The notes beneath the pieces were generated by a model, which worked only from the letters and a program-made list of their open reading frames with translations, did no database searches and was not told the origin of the DNA. The position numbers and the translations under genes were made by a program. Shown here one piece after another: positions 7,053-14,300 of a DNA stretch of 64,000 bases (positions are counted from its first letter, which is position 1; every line of letters begins with the position of its first letter). This DNA is from an uncultured Sphaerochaeta sp. (GTDB lineage Bacteria; Spirochaetota; Spirochaetia; Sphaerochaetales; Sphaerochaetaceae), in the NCBI RefSeq assembly GCF_963667405.1, contig NZ_OY763408.1, forward strand, positions 891,757 through 955,756, read 5' to 3'.

Positions 7053-7376
7053 ATGAGCACCATTCTCAGTTACACAATCGATGCAAAGGAATTTGACAGG
7101 CTTCGTGAGGTTGACCGCAAATTCTCTGACCTCACCAAACTCATTTATGCAAACGACCCCAAGTTCGTCACGGTTGCCATGATTGCCAATGCAAACGAAA
7201 TCAGCAGACAAGACGCATTGAATCGTCCTTGGCTACTGCCCAACTTCGGGAAGGTTGACGAGACGTCGGATGTGAAGCGAAGGAAAAGGTTTTGGAGATT
7301 CGACGAATATCTGGATTGGGTTGGAATCCCGGAAATGGAAAGGATCAGAGAGTACAAGCAATCGGATGATTTTTAG
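7053..7376 (+). CDS. unknown early phage protein under repressor control
   Basis: A 107-residue protein, first rightward gene after the repressor operator region. Residues about 40-75 (FVTVAMIANANEISRQDALNRPWLLPNFG) look like a helix-turn-helix that recognises a promoter-like or excision site, as in Cox/Xis-type or Cro-like proteins. The pattern is weak. Position alone suggests a Cro- or excisionase-like job. The stop codon overlaps the first base of a tRNA-like hairpin. Confidence 0.55.
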   Translation: MSTILSYTIDAKEFDRLREVDRKFSDLTKLIYANDPKFVTVAMIANANEISRQDALNRPWLLPNFGKVDETSDVKRRKRFWRFDEYLDWVGIPEMERIREYKQSDDF

Positions 7377-7415
7377 CGGTGATGGTGCATCTGGGTTCGA
7401 TTCCCGGACACCGCA
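7376..7415 (+). ncRNA. tRNA-like minihelix 2 (acceptor plus T-arm only)
   Basis: GCGGTG (7376-7381) pairs with CACCGC (7409-7414), with A7415 in the discriminator place. CTGGG (7391-7395), the canonical T-loop TTCGATT (7396-7402) and CCCGG (7403-7407) form the T-arm. Nine bases replace the D and anticodon arms. The 5' side GCGGTGATGGTG looks like the start of a real tRNA, so it may derive from one by internal loss. Two more hairpins follow, CTTCCC-TTC-GGGAGG near 7418-7432 and GCCACA/TGTGGC near 7446-7464, before the next gene. Confidence 0.55.
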
Positions 7416-7476
7416 TCCCTTCCCTTCGGGAGGTTATCACTAGAAGCCACAAGGTTAATGTGGCGAGGAGAATTTC

Positions 7477-7731
7477 ATGGAGCGTGAATACATCAAGCAT
7501 TTGGAGAAGACGCTGGAAGAAACTCAAAAGATCTTGAAAGAAGCGGTTGAGAGGGTTGAGAGCATGAAATGGTCAAGAGACCACGCTCAAGAGGAGTTGG
7601 AAAAATACAAGCGCTATTGGCGTGAGGAAATGGCCGAGACCAAAAAGGTCAGAGAAGAGCTTGAAGCACAAAAAAAGGAGCAGGAAGTAGCCGCTTCCAA
7701 CTCCTCCGATAACCTCAAGGAGGCAATCTGA
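7477..7731 (+). CDS. small coiled-coil phage protein
   Basis: 84 residues, almost wholly a charged heptad-type helix (HLEKTLEETQKILKEAVERVESM...ELEKYKRYWREEMAETKKVREELEAQKKEQE). GAGGAG precedes ATG 7477. The stop overlaps the start of the exonuclease gene (TGATG), so the two are translated together. A structural or accessory role in recombination is possible but not shown. Confidence 0.6.
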   Translation: MEREYIKHLEKTLEETQKILKEAVERVESMKWSRDHAQEELEKYKRYWREEMAETKKVREELEAQKKEQEVAASNSSDNLKEAI

Positions 7732-8675
7732 TGTTGATAACCAATAAATTTGGCTTACCCGAACCTTACTACAAAAGCTGTCTGAAAGACAATCATCCGA
7801 GATTTGGCTGGGACACTTTTTCGGTCACTGAGCTGATGAAGGGGACCAAAGACATCATTCTCACCAGACGGCATTGGGAGGAGCTGGAACAAGATTGTGT
7901 GGATATGATCTGGACAGTCTTCGGGACAGCCGTCCACAGCGTCATGGAGGGCCATGAGAGCGAGAACGAGCTTGCTGAGGAAAGGATCTCAATGCTGGTC
8001 CCTTGCGGCGAGTATGGCGACATTAGGGTGTCTGGTGGCTTTGACCTCTACAACGGCGATACCAAGATTATCACCGACTACAAGACCACTGGTGTTTTCT
8101 CCTATCAGATGAAACTCCAGGAAGGAACCGAGAGCCATTGGGCCAAGCAGCTTCGCATTTACTGGCTGATTCTTGCCAAGGCTGGCTTCCCGGTCAAGGG
8201 TGTTCGCAACACCGTCTTCCTCAAGGACTGGAGCAAGACCAATGCAAAGCGGGACCGTTCCTATCCTCAGAAGCCGATTCTGAACATCGACTACGATTTC
8301 AGCGAGGTTTTCAGAAGTGATGTTGCCGCTGATATGATGGCTGACCTTTTTGCGAAAATCCAAGAAATCCTCTACTACAAGGACAAGCCGGAGGAAGAAA
8401 TTCCCGATTGTTCCGCTGAGGAGCGCTGGGAGCGTGGCGAATGCTGGGCAGTGATGAAGAAGGGTCGCAAGTCAGCAATCAAGCGCCACGACTCCCAATT
8501 CAGTGCAGACCAGCACGCCGAGAATCTTGGAGCAGGTCACTATGTCGAGCATCGGCCGGGTGTCCCTGTGAAGTGTGCCGATTACTGCACCTGTGCCGAA
8601 AAGTGTTCGTTCTACAAGAAGTACATGGCTTCGCTTGAGGAAGGCCGGAAAGAAGAGGAGACCATCAATGAGTAG
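7731..8675 (+). CDS. PD-(D/E)XK exonuclease, Cas4/RecB-like
   Basis: A 314-residue nuclease. GTAVHSVMEGH (about residue 65) is the first helix of RecB-type nucleases; GGFDLYNGDTKIITDYKTT (about 100) gives the D-x-n-D-x-K active site; KQLRIYWLILAKAG is the QhxxY-like helix. Four C-terminal cysteines (CADYCTCAEKC) resemble the iron-sulfur clasp of Cas4 and AddB. It lies directly before the ERF annealing gene and overlaps it, forming the usual phage exonuclease plus annealase recombination pair. Confidence 0.8.
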   Translation: MLITNKFGLPEPYYKSCLKDNHPRFGWDTFSVTELMKGTKDIILTRRHWEELEQDCVDMIWTVFGTAVHSVMEGHESENELAEERISMLVPCGEYGDIRVSGGFDLYNGDTKIITDYKTTGVFSYQMKLQEGTESHWAKQLRIYWLILAKAGFPVKGVRNTVFLKDWSKTNAKRDRSYPQKPILNIDYDFSEVFRSDVAADMMADLFAKIQEILYYKDKPEEEIPDCSAEERWERGECWAVMKKGRKSAIKRHDSQFSADQHAENLGAGHYVEHRPGVPVKCADYCTCAEKCSFYKKYMASLEEGRKEEETINE

Positions 8676-9480
8676 CAATATTTACCAAGCAATGGCTGAA
8701 GTCATGAAGGATGTTGAGGCAATCGGCAAGGACCAGCAGAACAAGCAACAGGGCTTCAAATTCCGTGGCATTGATGATGTCTACAATGCGGTCCATCCAA
8801 TCTTTGCCAAGCATGGTGTGTTCACCGTTCCTACCGTTCTCAGTGAGAGGACGGAGGAAAGGCAGACTAGAAGCGGTGGAAACCTCATCTACCGCATCCT
8901 TACCATGAAGTACACTTTCTTTGCCTCCGATGGGTCCAGCGTTGAAGCTGTGGTCATTGGTGAGGGAATGGACAGCGGTGACAAGGGAGCCAACAAGGGT
9001 ATGGCAATCGCTCACAAGTATGCCCTCCTCCAGACGCTCTGCATTCCTACCGAGGATATGGTTGATCCCGATTCAGAGGTGCCGGAATCGAGTACCAGGA
9101 AGCCTGATACAGGAAGGCCTGTGCAGCAGAACAGACCAGAGCCTTCAAGGAAGCCGGAAGGCAAGCCGTATGACCCTGCAACGGCATCCCTGCCTCAAGT
9201 GGCAAGCACGACCAAGGCAATCATGACTGATGTTAACCCTATCGTAAGAGGAGTATTCACGGTCAAGCGTGGCTGGAACCAGATTGTGGACCTCTGCTCT
9301 GGTGACAAGGAATTTGCAAAGGGCCTGTTCGCTCAGTTCGGTGCTGATTCATCCGACAAGATAACCTACGAGATTTACTTGGATGTGTTCAAGGCAATCA
9401 AGTCTCCCGGTGGTGAGGCTGGCCCGGAGTCGTTCGAGGGAGACCCTCTGGATGATGTTCCGTTCGGGGCAATCGCATGA
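8668..9480 (+). CDS. erf: ERF-family single-strand annealing protein
   Basis: 270 residues from ATG 8668 (GAGGAG just upstream). The N-terminal 130 residues match the ERF family: IYQAMAEVMKDVEAIGKDQQN..QGFKFRGIDDVYNAVHPIFAKHGV, then the typical GEGMDSGDKGANKGMAIAHKYALLQTLCIPTED. A flexible Pro/Arg-rich linker follows, and the tail is acidic (DPLDDVPF), like an SSB tail. ERF proteins anneal complementary ssDNA during phage recombination and circularisation. Its partner is the exonuclease just upstream. Confidence 0.9.
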   Translation: MSSNIYQAMAEVMKDVEAIGKDQQNKQQGFKFRGIDDVYNAVHPIFAKHGVFTVPTVLSERTEERQTRSGGNLIYRILTMKYTFFASDGSSVEAVVIGEGMDSGDKGANKGMAIAHKYALLQTLCIPTEDMVDPDSEVPESSTRKPDTGRPVQQNRPEPSRKPEGKPYDPATASLPQVASTTKAIMTDVNPIVRGVFTVKRGWNQIVDLCSGDKEFAKGLFAQFGADSSDKITYEIYLDVFKAIKSPGGEAGPESFEGDPLDDVPFGAIA

Positions 9481-9887
9481 AGCTGACGTTCTTGGTCAAC
9501 GGTGGGGACTTCCGAGTCCCTGCCGGATTCGAGAAGGAGTTTGAGGCAATCCTTGCCCAAGCTCTGAAAGGTGATGGGAACATCAAGGTCACAATCGAGC
9601 CAAATTACCAGCAGAGGACGCTGAAGGAGAATGCTTACCTTCATGTGCTTTGCAAGCGTTTGGCAGAGATGGCTGGGGGAACGGCTGAGGATATGAAAGA
9701 GATGGCAAAGGCTAAGGCTGTCTCACTTGGCTACCCGGTTGAGACCGATGAGGAAGGAAATCCTGTTATTGGGGAATACGGAATCAAGGGCATTCCATCC
9801 AGCCAAGCTAATGTTGGGGAATGCAAGCTACTGATCGAAGCCGTTCATATGCTGGCTTCGGAGAACGGTTACAGTCTGGAGGACTAG
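9477..9887 (+). CDS. NinB-like recombination protein (tentative)
   Basis: 136 residues, start overlapping the erf stop. The pattern YQQRTLKENAYLHVLCKRLAEMAGGTAEDMKEMAKAKA, then IPSSQANVGECKLLIEAVHMLASENG, resembles NinB-type proteins (lambda Orf family), which bind ssDNA and SSB. Position between erf and ssb supports a role in recombination. The match is by pattern only and some conserved NinB residues may be missing. Confidence 0.5.
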   Translation: MKLTFLVNGGDFRVPAGFEKEFEAILAQALKGDGNIKVTIEPNYQQRTLKENAYLHVLCKRLAEMAGGTAEDMKEMAKAKAVSLGYPVETDEEGNPVIGEYGIKGIPSSQANVGECKLLIEAVHMLASENGYSLED

Positions 9888-9889
9888 TT

Positions 9890-10300
9890 ATGGCAGATAT
9901 GTGTTCAATCATGATTACTGGAAGGCTGACTTCTGACAGCGAAATCAAATATGCAGGACAGACACCGATACTCAAGTTTTCGGTTGCGGTTGGCCGATAC
10001 GACAAAGGCCAGACAACTTCATCCTTCTTCGATGTGGTGCAGTTCTCAAGGAACGCAGAGTCACTGGTCGGGAAGCTTACCAAGGGCAAGCCTGTTGTTG
10101 TCCGTGGCGAGATGAGGCAGGAATTCTGGAATGCCAACGATGGTTCCAAGAGAAGCCGTTGGGTGTTGATGGCAGACTCGTTTGGTGTCCAGCCTCTCTA
10201 CATACAGCAAGATGAGCAACGCTACGGCGGAGCTACCACCCAAGACATGTATGGCGGTCCAATGGGTGAAGATGATGATTTGGATGATATTCCGTTCTAG
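9890..10300 (+). CDS. ssb: single-stranded DNA-binding protein
   Basis: 136 residues. An OB fold (MITGRLTSDSEIKYA..TPILKFSVAVGRYDKGQTTSSFFDVVQFSRNAESLVGKLTKGKPVVVRGEMRQEFW) is followed by a short linker and the acidic tip DDDLDDIPF, the docking site for partner proteins. ATG 9890 follows TGGAGG. It protects ssDNA in replication and recombination of the element. Confidence 0.92.
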   Translation: MADMCSIMITGRLTSDSEIKYAGQTPILKFSVAVGRYDKGQTTSSFFDVVQFSRNAESLVGKLTKGKPVVVRGEMRQEFWNANDGSKRSRWVLMADSFGVQPLYIQQDEQRYGGATTQDMYGGPMGEDDDLDDIPF

Positions 10301-10309
10301 GAGGATGTG

Positions 10310-10558
10310 ATGGAAGTATTGTGCAGAAAATGTCCGAACAAATGCAAACAAGAGGGTCGGAAAGGAAAGGTGATGCGGTATTGCTCCGAAGCACCTGAGA
10401 ATCACAGGATTTTGGAAGATTTTAGGAGTACCAAGAATGTCAGCAGCAAGAAATCCAAGAAAGCCAAAGCAACCAAATCTGTCCCCACAGAGAGCACGGA
10501 CGTTGTATGGAATGCTTCCGATTGGCTCCAGGAACGCAATCTCAAGGCAGGAGCTTAG
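10310..10558 (+). CDS. small Cys/Lys-rich phage protein
   Basis: About 82 residues. The N-terminus has CRKCPNKCKQ and a further Cys at about 24, a possible zinc knuckle; the middle is Lys/Ser-rich and likely disordered. TAGGAGG (10298-10304) precedes ATG 10310; GTG 10307 is an alternative. It overlaps the next gene by about 120 bases in a different frame, which is unusual, so one of the two starts may be internal. Confidence 0.5.
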   Translation: MEVLCRKCPNKCKQEGRKGKVMRYCSEAPENHRILEDFRSTKNVSSKKSKKAKATKSVPTESTDVVWNASDWLQERNLKAGA

Positions 10559-10805
10559 TAGGCTCTGGGACTTGGGCGACAGGGCGGTACGGCAGGTCAT
10601 TGCTGAATTGAGGCAGATGGACTTTGGTGATGAATTCATCATCGTCTCCTACTCAGACGGCAAGGGATACTACCGTACCTCTGATATCGCTGAGATAGAG
10701 GCGTTCGCCGCAGAGATGAGGTCAAGGGCATTGCAAATCTTTGCTCCCCTCAAGAAGGCGAACAGGATCATTCGAGAGAACGGGTCACTGACCCTTGGGC
10801 TATAG
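10437..10805 (+). CDS. winged-helix phage protein, replication organiser-like
   Basis: 122 residues from ATG 10437, which has AGGAG nine bases upstream. After a basic start comes a winged helix (NAISRQELSRLWDLGDRAVRQVIAELRQ..FGDEFIIVSYSDGKGYYRT), followed by a helix IEAFAAEMRSRALQIFAPLKKANRII. This shape is common in phage replication initiators and organisers located near ssb. A later start at 10512 would leave the domain intact and remove the overlap. Confidence 0.6.
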   Translation: MSAARNPRKPKQPNLSPQRARTLYGMLPIGSRNAISRQELSRLWDLGDRAVRQVIAELRQMDFGDEFIIVSYSDGKGYYRTSDIAEIEAFAAEMRSRALQIFAPLKKANRIIRENGSLTLGL

Positions 10806-10813
10806 GAGTTTTC

Positions 10814-11272
10814 ATGCCGAGTGCGAGAGAGAAGGCGCTGACTGCATTCCAGAAATACCGAAGATACTTACTTGCTGATGGGAATGGTTACGCCACGTGC
10901 ATATCGTGCGGCAAGGTTGGACATGTTTCCAAGATGGACGGAGGTCACTACGAAAGCCGGAAAAACAAGGCCACGGAGCTTGAGCCGGACAACGTATGGC
11001 CCCAATGCAAATATTGCAATGGTCCGCTGTCTGGGAACCACGTTGCGTATAGGAATCGTCTGATCTCACGCATCGGCATGGAACGTTTACAGCGATTGGA
11101 GAATATGGTCATGGCTTCCAAAGGCTCTGAGGAAGCGATGGAGAGCTTGTCTGAGGTGGATAGGAAAGCGATTACCACCAAGAAAAGGGACAAGGATTAT
11201 CTGGAGATTGCAAAGCGATATGACAAGCTTGCAAAGGAACTGGAGAAGGAGAAGTTGATAAAAAATGCGTAA
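10814..11272 (+). CDS. ninG: NinG/Rap-like recombination endonuclease
   Basis: 152 residues. CISCGK (about 32) and CKYCN (about 70) frame the motif MDGGHYESRKNKATELEPDNVWPQC, which is the lambda NinG (Rap) pattern, a zinc-bound HNH-like endonuclease that cuts branched DNA such as Holliday junctions. The C-terminus is helical and basic. It sits in the recombination module with erf, ssb and the exonuclease. It is separate from the Tas protein downstream, so it should not be read as a fused HNH domain of that system. Confidence 0.8.
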   Translation: MPSAREKALTAFQKYRRYLLADGNGYATCISCGKVGHVSKMDGGHYESRKNKATELEPDNVWPQCKYCNGPLSGNHVAYRNRLISRIGMERLQRLENMVMASKGSEEAMESLSEVDRKAITTKKRDKDYLEIAKRYDKLAKELEKEKLIKNA

Positions 11273-11603
11273 GATGTTTTTCTTCCGGCACTACATGACA
11301 GAGCTTCAGAACCCTAACATCGCCGCACTATTCAAGCGGCATGGTGCAAGGGGGTACGGATTGTACTGGTATCTTCTGGAGCGCCTCTACTCAAAAGATA
11401 CCAACACTCTGACCTACAACAAGGACCTTGAGAAAGAGCTTGCAAAGGCTCTGAGAATGCCTTGCTGGAGGGTGAGGACGATAGTCAAGGACTTGGAGGT
11501 ATTGAGGCTTGTGGAGATCACCTCAAGCGGTCTGCTCTCAAGCAGCAGGGTTGATTACGAGGTTAAGGAAGTGCGAGAGACGATGGCCAAGAAGCGGGGG
11601 TAG
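11265..11603 (+). CDS. DUF4373 (Lin1244/Lin1753-like) protein, short form
   Basis: 112 residues. MFFFRHYMTELQNPNIAALFKRHGARGYGLYWYLLERLY is the Lin1244/Lin1753 N-terminal domain of phage replication or DnaD-like proteins, a winged helix. Family members usually carry a long C-terminal part; here the protein ends at residue 112 (AKKRG). The TIGR-like repeat array begins 10 bases after the stop. A truncation by acquisition of the array is possible. Confidence 0.7.
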   Translation: MRKMFFFRHYMTELQNPNIAALFKRHGARGYGLYWYLLERLYSKDTNTLTYNKDLEKELAKALRMPCWRVRTIVKDLEVLRLVEITSSGLLSSSRVDYEVKEVRETMAKKRG

Positions 11604-11613
11604 GCCACCCCCA

Positions 11614-12490
11614 CCTTACCAAGAACGCTGATGAGGCAAGTCAAACGAGTGAATCACGCAAGCTAATAACAGCAAGTAAACGGAGTGAGCCAAAACCAAA
11701 GAAACAAGCAAGTTAATGGAGTGAATCATACCTTAGAAAAGAGCATCTGAAGTGAGTGAACCAAAATTGGAAAAAGAAGCACCGTTTGGAAGTGAACCAT
11801 TAGGTAGTGACAAGAGCAAAGGCGAGAGTGAACCGATACGCCGAGATATACAGAATAGAAAAGTGAACCAAAAGAAAGGATAAGTGCGAATTCGTAGAGT
11901 GAGCCAACCAGAAGACGAGAACAGGTAATGAGAGCGAACCGATAGCCCGAATTGAGGCAACCAAGTACGAGTGAACCAATCTCAGTGAAAAGACCATTTA
12001 TTCATAAGTGAACCGAAAACGGATACAAGAGCAAAAACGCAGAGTGAACCGAAAACAGATAGAAAAAGCATAAATCCAAAGTGAACCAACGGCCACGAGA
12101 AAAGCAAGCGCCGGGAGTGAGCCTGCAACCATAAGAAAATCAAAACAAATGAGCGGACCAATACAATAGAAGAACCAAGTGCATGAAGTGAACCAACAGC
12201 GACTACAAGAACAAGTGCCGGGAGTGAGCCAACAGCCACTACAAAAGCAAGTGCGGGGAGCGAACCAACATTAAGTGATGAGCATATATATTGAGTGAGC
12301 CGACACTGTGAACAACAGCAAAATTTTTAAGCGAACCATTTCTTGAGAATTCAAGCGTATATAACAAGTGGACCAATGAAAAAAGTACCAAAGCAGACCT
12401 GCAAGAGTGAACCAATCGGAGACGAGTTTTCCAATACAAATGAGTGGACCGTAATGAACGAAGAAAATCGAATTTAAAAAGTGAACCAAG
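11614..12490 (+). repeat. TIGR array (tandem interspaced guide RNA), about 24 units of 36 bp
   Basis: A core GTGAACCA (variants GTGAGCC, GCGAACC, GTGGACC) recurs at 11649, 11685, 11721, 11756, 11792, 11828, 11863, 11899, 11934, 11971, 12008, 12044, 12081, 12117, 12153, 12188, 12224, 12260, 12295, 12331, 12368, 12407, 12444 and 12481. A worn copy is near 11614. Spacing is 35-37 bp, once 39. A second weaker motif, about ANAARAGCA, ends at offset 26 of most units (for example units at 11649, 11685, 11756, 12008, 12081, 12224). Between the motifs lie two variable stretches of about 9 nt. Edge motif, spacer A, loop motif, spacer B on a 36-nt unit is the published TIGR layout. Units at 12081, 12188 and 12224 share spacer sequence, as do 12008 and 12044, showing local duplication. 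The last edge motif runs into the ribosome-binding site of the tas gene. There is no open frame of note on the plus strand. Confidence 0.85.
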
Positions 12491-12500
12491 GAGAGTAAAA

Positions 12501-13298
12501 ATGTCTGAGTACGAAGTTAAGAGACAGAGAATCAAAGGAATCGTGAGAACCATCTATGACTACCAAGATATCAGGATCAAGATGGGAAACCGCCTGAGAT
12601 TCAAGGCTGATGGGTCTGACCAGAAAGACAACGGAACGGCGATGATAATCAACAATGAGGACATCCCTTCCCTTGTAGATGCCTTCCAGGATTCGAAAGA
12701 TACCGAGGAAGCATTGGTCAAGTCGCTGAAGAGAGAACTGAAGGGAATCAAGGTCTACGATGATTTCCTCAAGAACGTAAAGGGTGTCGGCCCCATGATG
12801 GCAGCAGTCATCATTGCCGAGTATGACATTCACAAGGCCCATACCATTTCCGCAATGAACCAGTTCACTGGCCTCAATCCGGGAATGGTGTATGGAAGGA
12901 AGAAGTCTGGAGATAATATTGTTGTCACCGATACGCTCATCAAGGGCGACAAGCTCACCGCTGGCTTCCTCTCACCGTACAATGTGAGGCTTCGGACAAA
13001 GATGATCGGCGTTCTTGCCCCATCTTTCATCAAGAGCAAATCACCGTATTCCAAATTCTATTACGACTACAAGGAGAGGCTGAAGAATAAGGAGACCATG
13101 ATTGAGGGTAGGGACAAGGCTTGGAACGAGACAAGCGACCTGCACCGTCACAACGCAGCAATGAGGTACATGATTAAATGCTTCATCCGGGACCTGTATT
13201 ACGTCTGGAGAGAGAGCGAAGGCCTTCCTACCAGATGCCCCTACGAAGAAGAGTACCTTGGACGCAAACACCATATTTATGAAGGAGAGATAGCATGA
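12501..13298 (+). CDS. tas: Tas protein: Nop-domain partner of the TIGR array, no nuclease
   Basis: 265 residues. The helix-hairpin-helix core KNVKGVGPMMAAVIIAEYD...ISAMNQFTGLNPG (about residues 91-128) is like the C-terminal domain of IS110 transposases, the fold class shared with the Nop domain of box C/D snoRNP proteins. A helical N-terminal part (1-90) precedes it, and a basic C-terminal helix (HNAAMRYMIKCFIRDLYYVWR, 217-237) follows. No RuvC or HNH motif is present and no IS110 DEDD domain, so it is not a transposase. With the 36-bp array directly upstream it fits a Tas protein without nuclease. Known Tas proteins bind tigRNAs and use their two spacers to find DNA. Here that would mean RNA-guided binding without cutting. 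AAGGAG (12488-12493) precedes ATG 12501. Confidence 0.82.
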   Translation: MSEYEVKRQRIKGIVRTIYDYQDIRIKMGNRLRFKADGSDQKDNGTAMIINNEDIPSLVDAFQDSKDTEEALVKSLKRELKGIKVYDDFLKNVKGVGPMMAAVIIAEYDIHKAHTISAMNQFTGLNPGMVYGRKKSGDNIVVTDTLIKGDKLTAGFLSPYNVRLRTKMIGVLAPSFIKSKSPYSKFYYDYKERLKNKETMIEGRDKAWNETSDLHRHNAAMRYMIKCFIRDLYYVWRESEGLPTRCPYEEEYLGRKHHIYEGEIA

Positions 13299-13486
13299 AA
13301 AAGCCATGTCAATATTGTGAGTTGGGAGATGATTCAAAGTCTCTTCATTGTGAGATTGGGAGCGGAGAAGCCTTCGTGGAAAGAGGATATATCTACGTGA
13401 ATCTTGGTTCGGTTGATGCTCAGTTTAGTATTAGGTATTGCCCGAATTGCGGAAGAGAGCTTGATATACCTGGAGATAATTCATGA
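13295..13486 (+). CDS. small zinc-ribbon phage protein
   Basis: 63 residues with CQYCE at the N-terminus and CPNCGRE near the end, a two-knuckle zinc ribbon of the kind seen in many phage accessory proteins. Its ATG overlaps the tas stop (ATGA), so it is translationally coupled to tas. Whether it takes part in the TIGR system is unknown; the pair is worth testing for co-occurrence. Confidence 0.6.
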   Translation: MKKPCQYCELGDDSKSLHCEIGSGEAFVERGYIYVNLGSVDAQFSIRYCPNCGRELDIPGDNS

Positions 13487-13563
13487 AAAGCTTTGAATCA
13501 ATGAGAGATTCGCTGAGTAAGAAGTCAGAAGAACCAAGTGGCAGGGAGGCCTCATGTCAATAA
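13483..13563 (+). CDS. possible 26-residue peptide
   Basis: MKSFESMRDSLSKKSEEPSG... starts in the ATGA-type overlap with the preceding stop and ends inside the next gene. Coupled placement supports translation; TGGAGA lies seven bases upstream. No function can be inferred. Confidence 0.35.
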   Translation: MKSFESMRDSLSKKSEEPSGREASCQ

Positions 13564-13817
13564 AGTTGCCGATCATCGCAGGGGTTCAAGACACTCCCGG
13601 CATTGAAGCTATGATTTTTGCAATCGATGTGAGAAATGAAAGCCAGGTTGAGGTGTATTTCCATCCGAAGCGTGTGGGCAGGGTTCAATACTTCAACGAC
13701 AAGAATCTTATCCTCAGCAAGCACAATTTCTGTGTCTGCATGAGTTTTGATGCTCTTCGTGACGTACTGAGCGGAACGCAGATTACTGTAGATGGATATA
13801 TAGATGAAATGGAGTAG
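13554..13817 (+). CDS. unknown 87-residue phage protein
   Basis: GGGAGG (13544-13549) precedes ATG 13554. The sequence is beta-rich (KLPIIAGVQDTPGIEAMIFAIDVRN, then QVEVYFHPKRVGRVQYF) with a cysteine pair CVCMSFDALRDVLSG later. No family is recognised. It is in the tail of the tas operon. Confidence 0.55.
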   Translation: MSIKLPIIAGVQDTPGIEAMIFAIDVRNESQVEVYFHPKRVGRVQYFNDKNLILSKHNFCVCMSFDALRDVLSGTQITVDGYIDEME

Positions 13818-13820
13818 CAA

Positions 13821-14300
13821 ATGGGTGTAGATTATCTTGCAAAGATGCTCATGGAAGAAGTGGAAGCGTTGAAGCCAAAGGCCGAGGCTTATGACAAAAT
13901 GATGGCAGAAGGCAATCGGAAGGTCTTTGTAGTTACAAGCGGTGGCTATGAAGACTTCTCAATAGAAGCTGTGTTCTCAAGCGAGGAGAAGGCGAAGGAG
14001 TATTGCGATATCAACAATGTCGGCCTTCCCTATCCCAACTATCACTACTCTGATTATCTCATTGATGATTATGTGGTGAAGTATCCAGTAATTTATGAGG
14101 TTGGGTACAGGCCGAAGTATGCTGAAGATGATCCAAGGAGAATGGAATTCTACCGGGTTGACGAATATTCAGACGAATACATTGATGAATTTGGTGTGTT
14201 TGGTTGCTGTGTCGAATACAACAAGAACTTCTCTGTCATGAAAGAGGAAGTGCTTAGAAAGTATTGGGCATTCACCAAACAGCAGAAGGAAAATGAGTGA
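13821..14300 (+). CDS. unknown phage protein with N-terminal helix and DUF7336-like part
   Basis: 159 residues. An N-terminal helix (YLAKMLMEEVEALKPKAEAYDKMMAE) resembles the coiled start found on many phage antirepressor-like proteins. RKVFVVTSGGYEDFSIEAVFSSEEKAKEYC is a small domain common in phages, where a sensor-like strand pair is followed by a helix. The rest is Tyr- and acid-rich. Function unknown. The stop overlaps the next start. Confidence 0.55.
   Translation: MGVDYLAKMLMEEVEALKPKAEAYDKMMAEGNRKVFVVTSGGYEDFSIEAVFSSEEKAKEYCDINNVGLPYPNYHYSDYLIDDYVVKYPVIYEVGYRPKYAEDDPRRMEFYRVDEYSDEYIDEFGVFGCCVEYNKNFSVMKEEVLRKYWAFTKQQKENE

Noticed and set aside
10814..11272. HNH nuclease as part of the TIGR-Tas system
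   Set aside because: The motif matches NinG/Rap, and the gene lies in the recombination module before another gene and the array.
11733..12489. Minus-strand reading frames across the array (for example 11733-11960, 11982-12239, 12239-12553)
   Set aside because: They are strings of hydrophobic residues produced by the repeat and shift frame where units are 35 or 37 bp. Ribosome sites are lacking.
11614..12490. CRISPR array
   Set aside because: The conserved part is only 8-9 bases plus a weak second motif, unit-to-unit cores vary, there are no 24-40 base repeats and no cas gene is in the window. The 36-bp two-spacer plan and Nop partner fit TIGR better.
12501..13298. IS110 transposase
   Set aside because: Only the C-terminal helix-hairpin-helix part is similar. 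The N-terminal DEDD catalytic domain is absent and no IS110 ends are seen.
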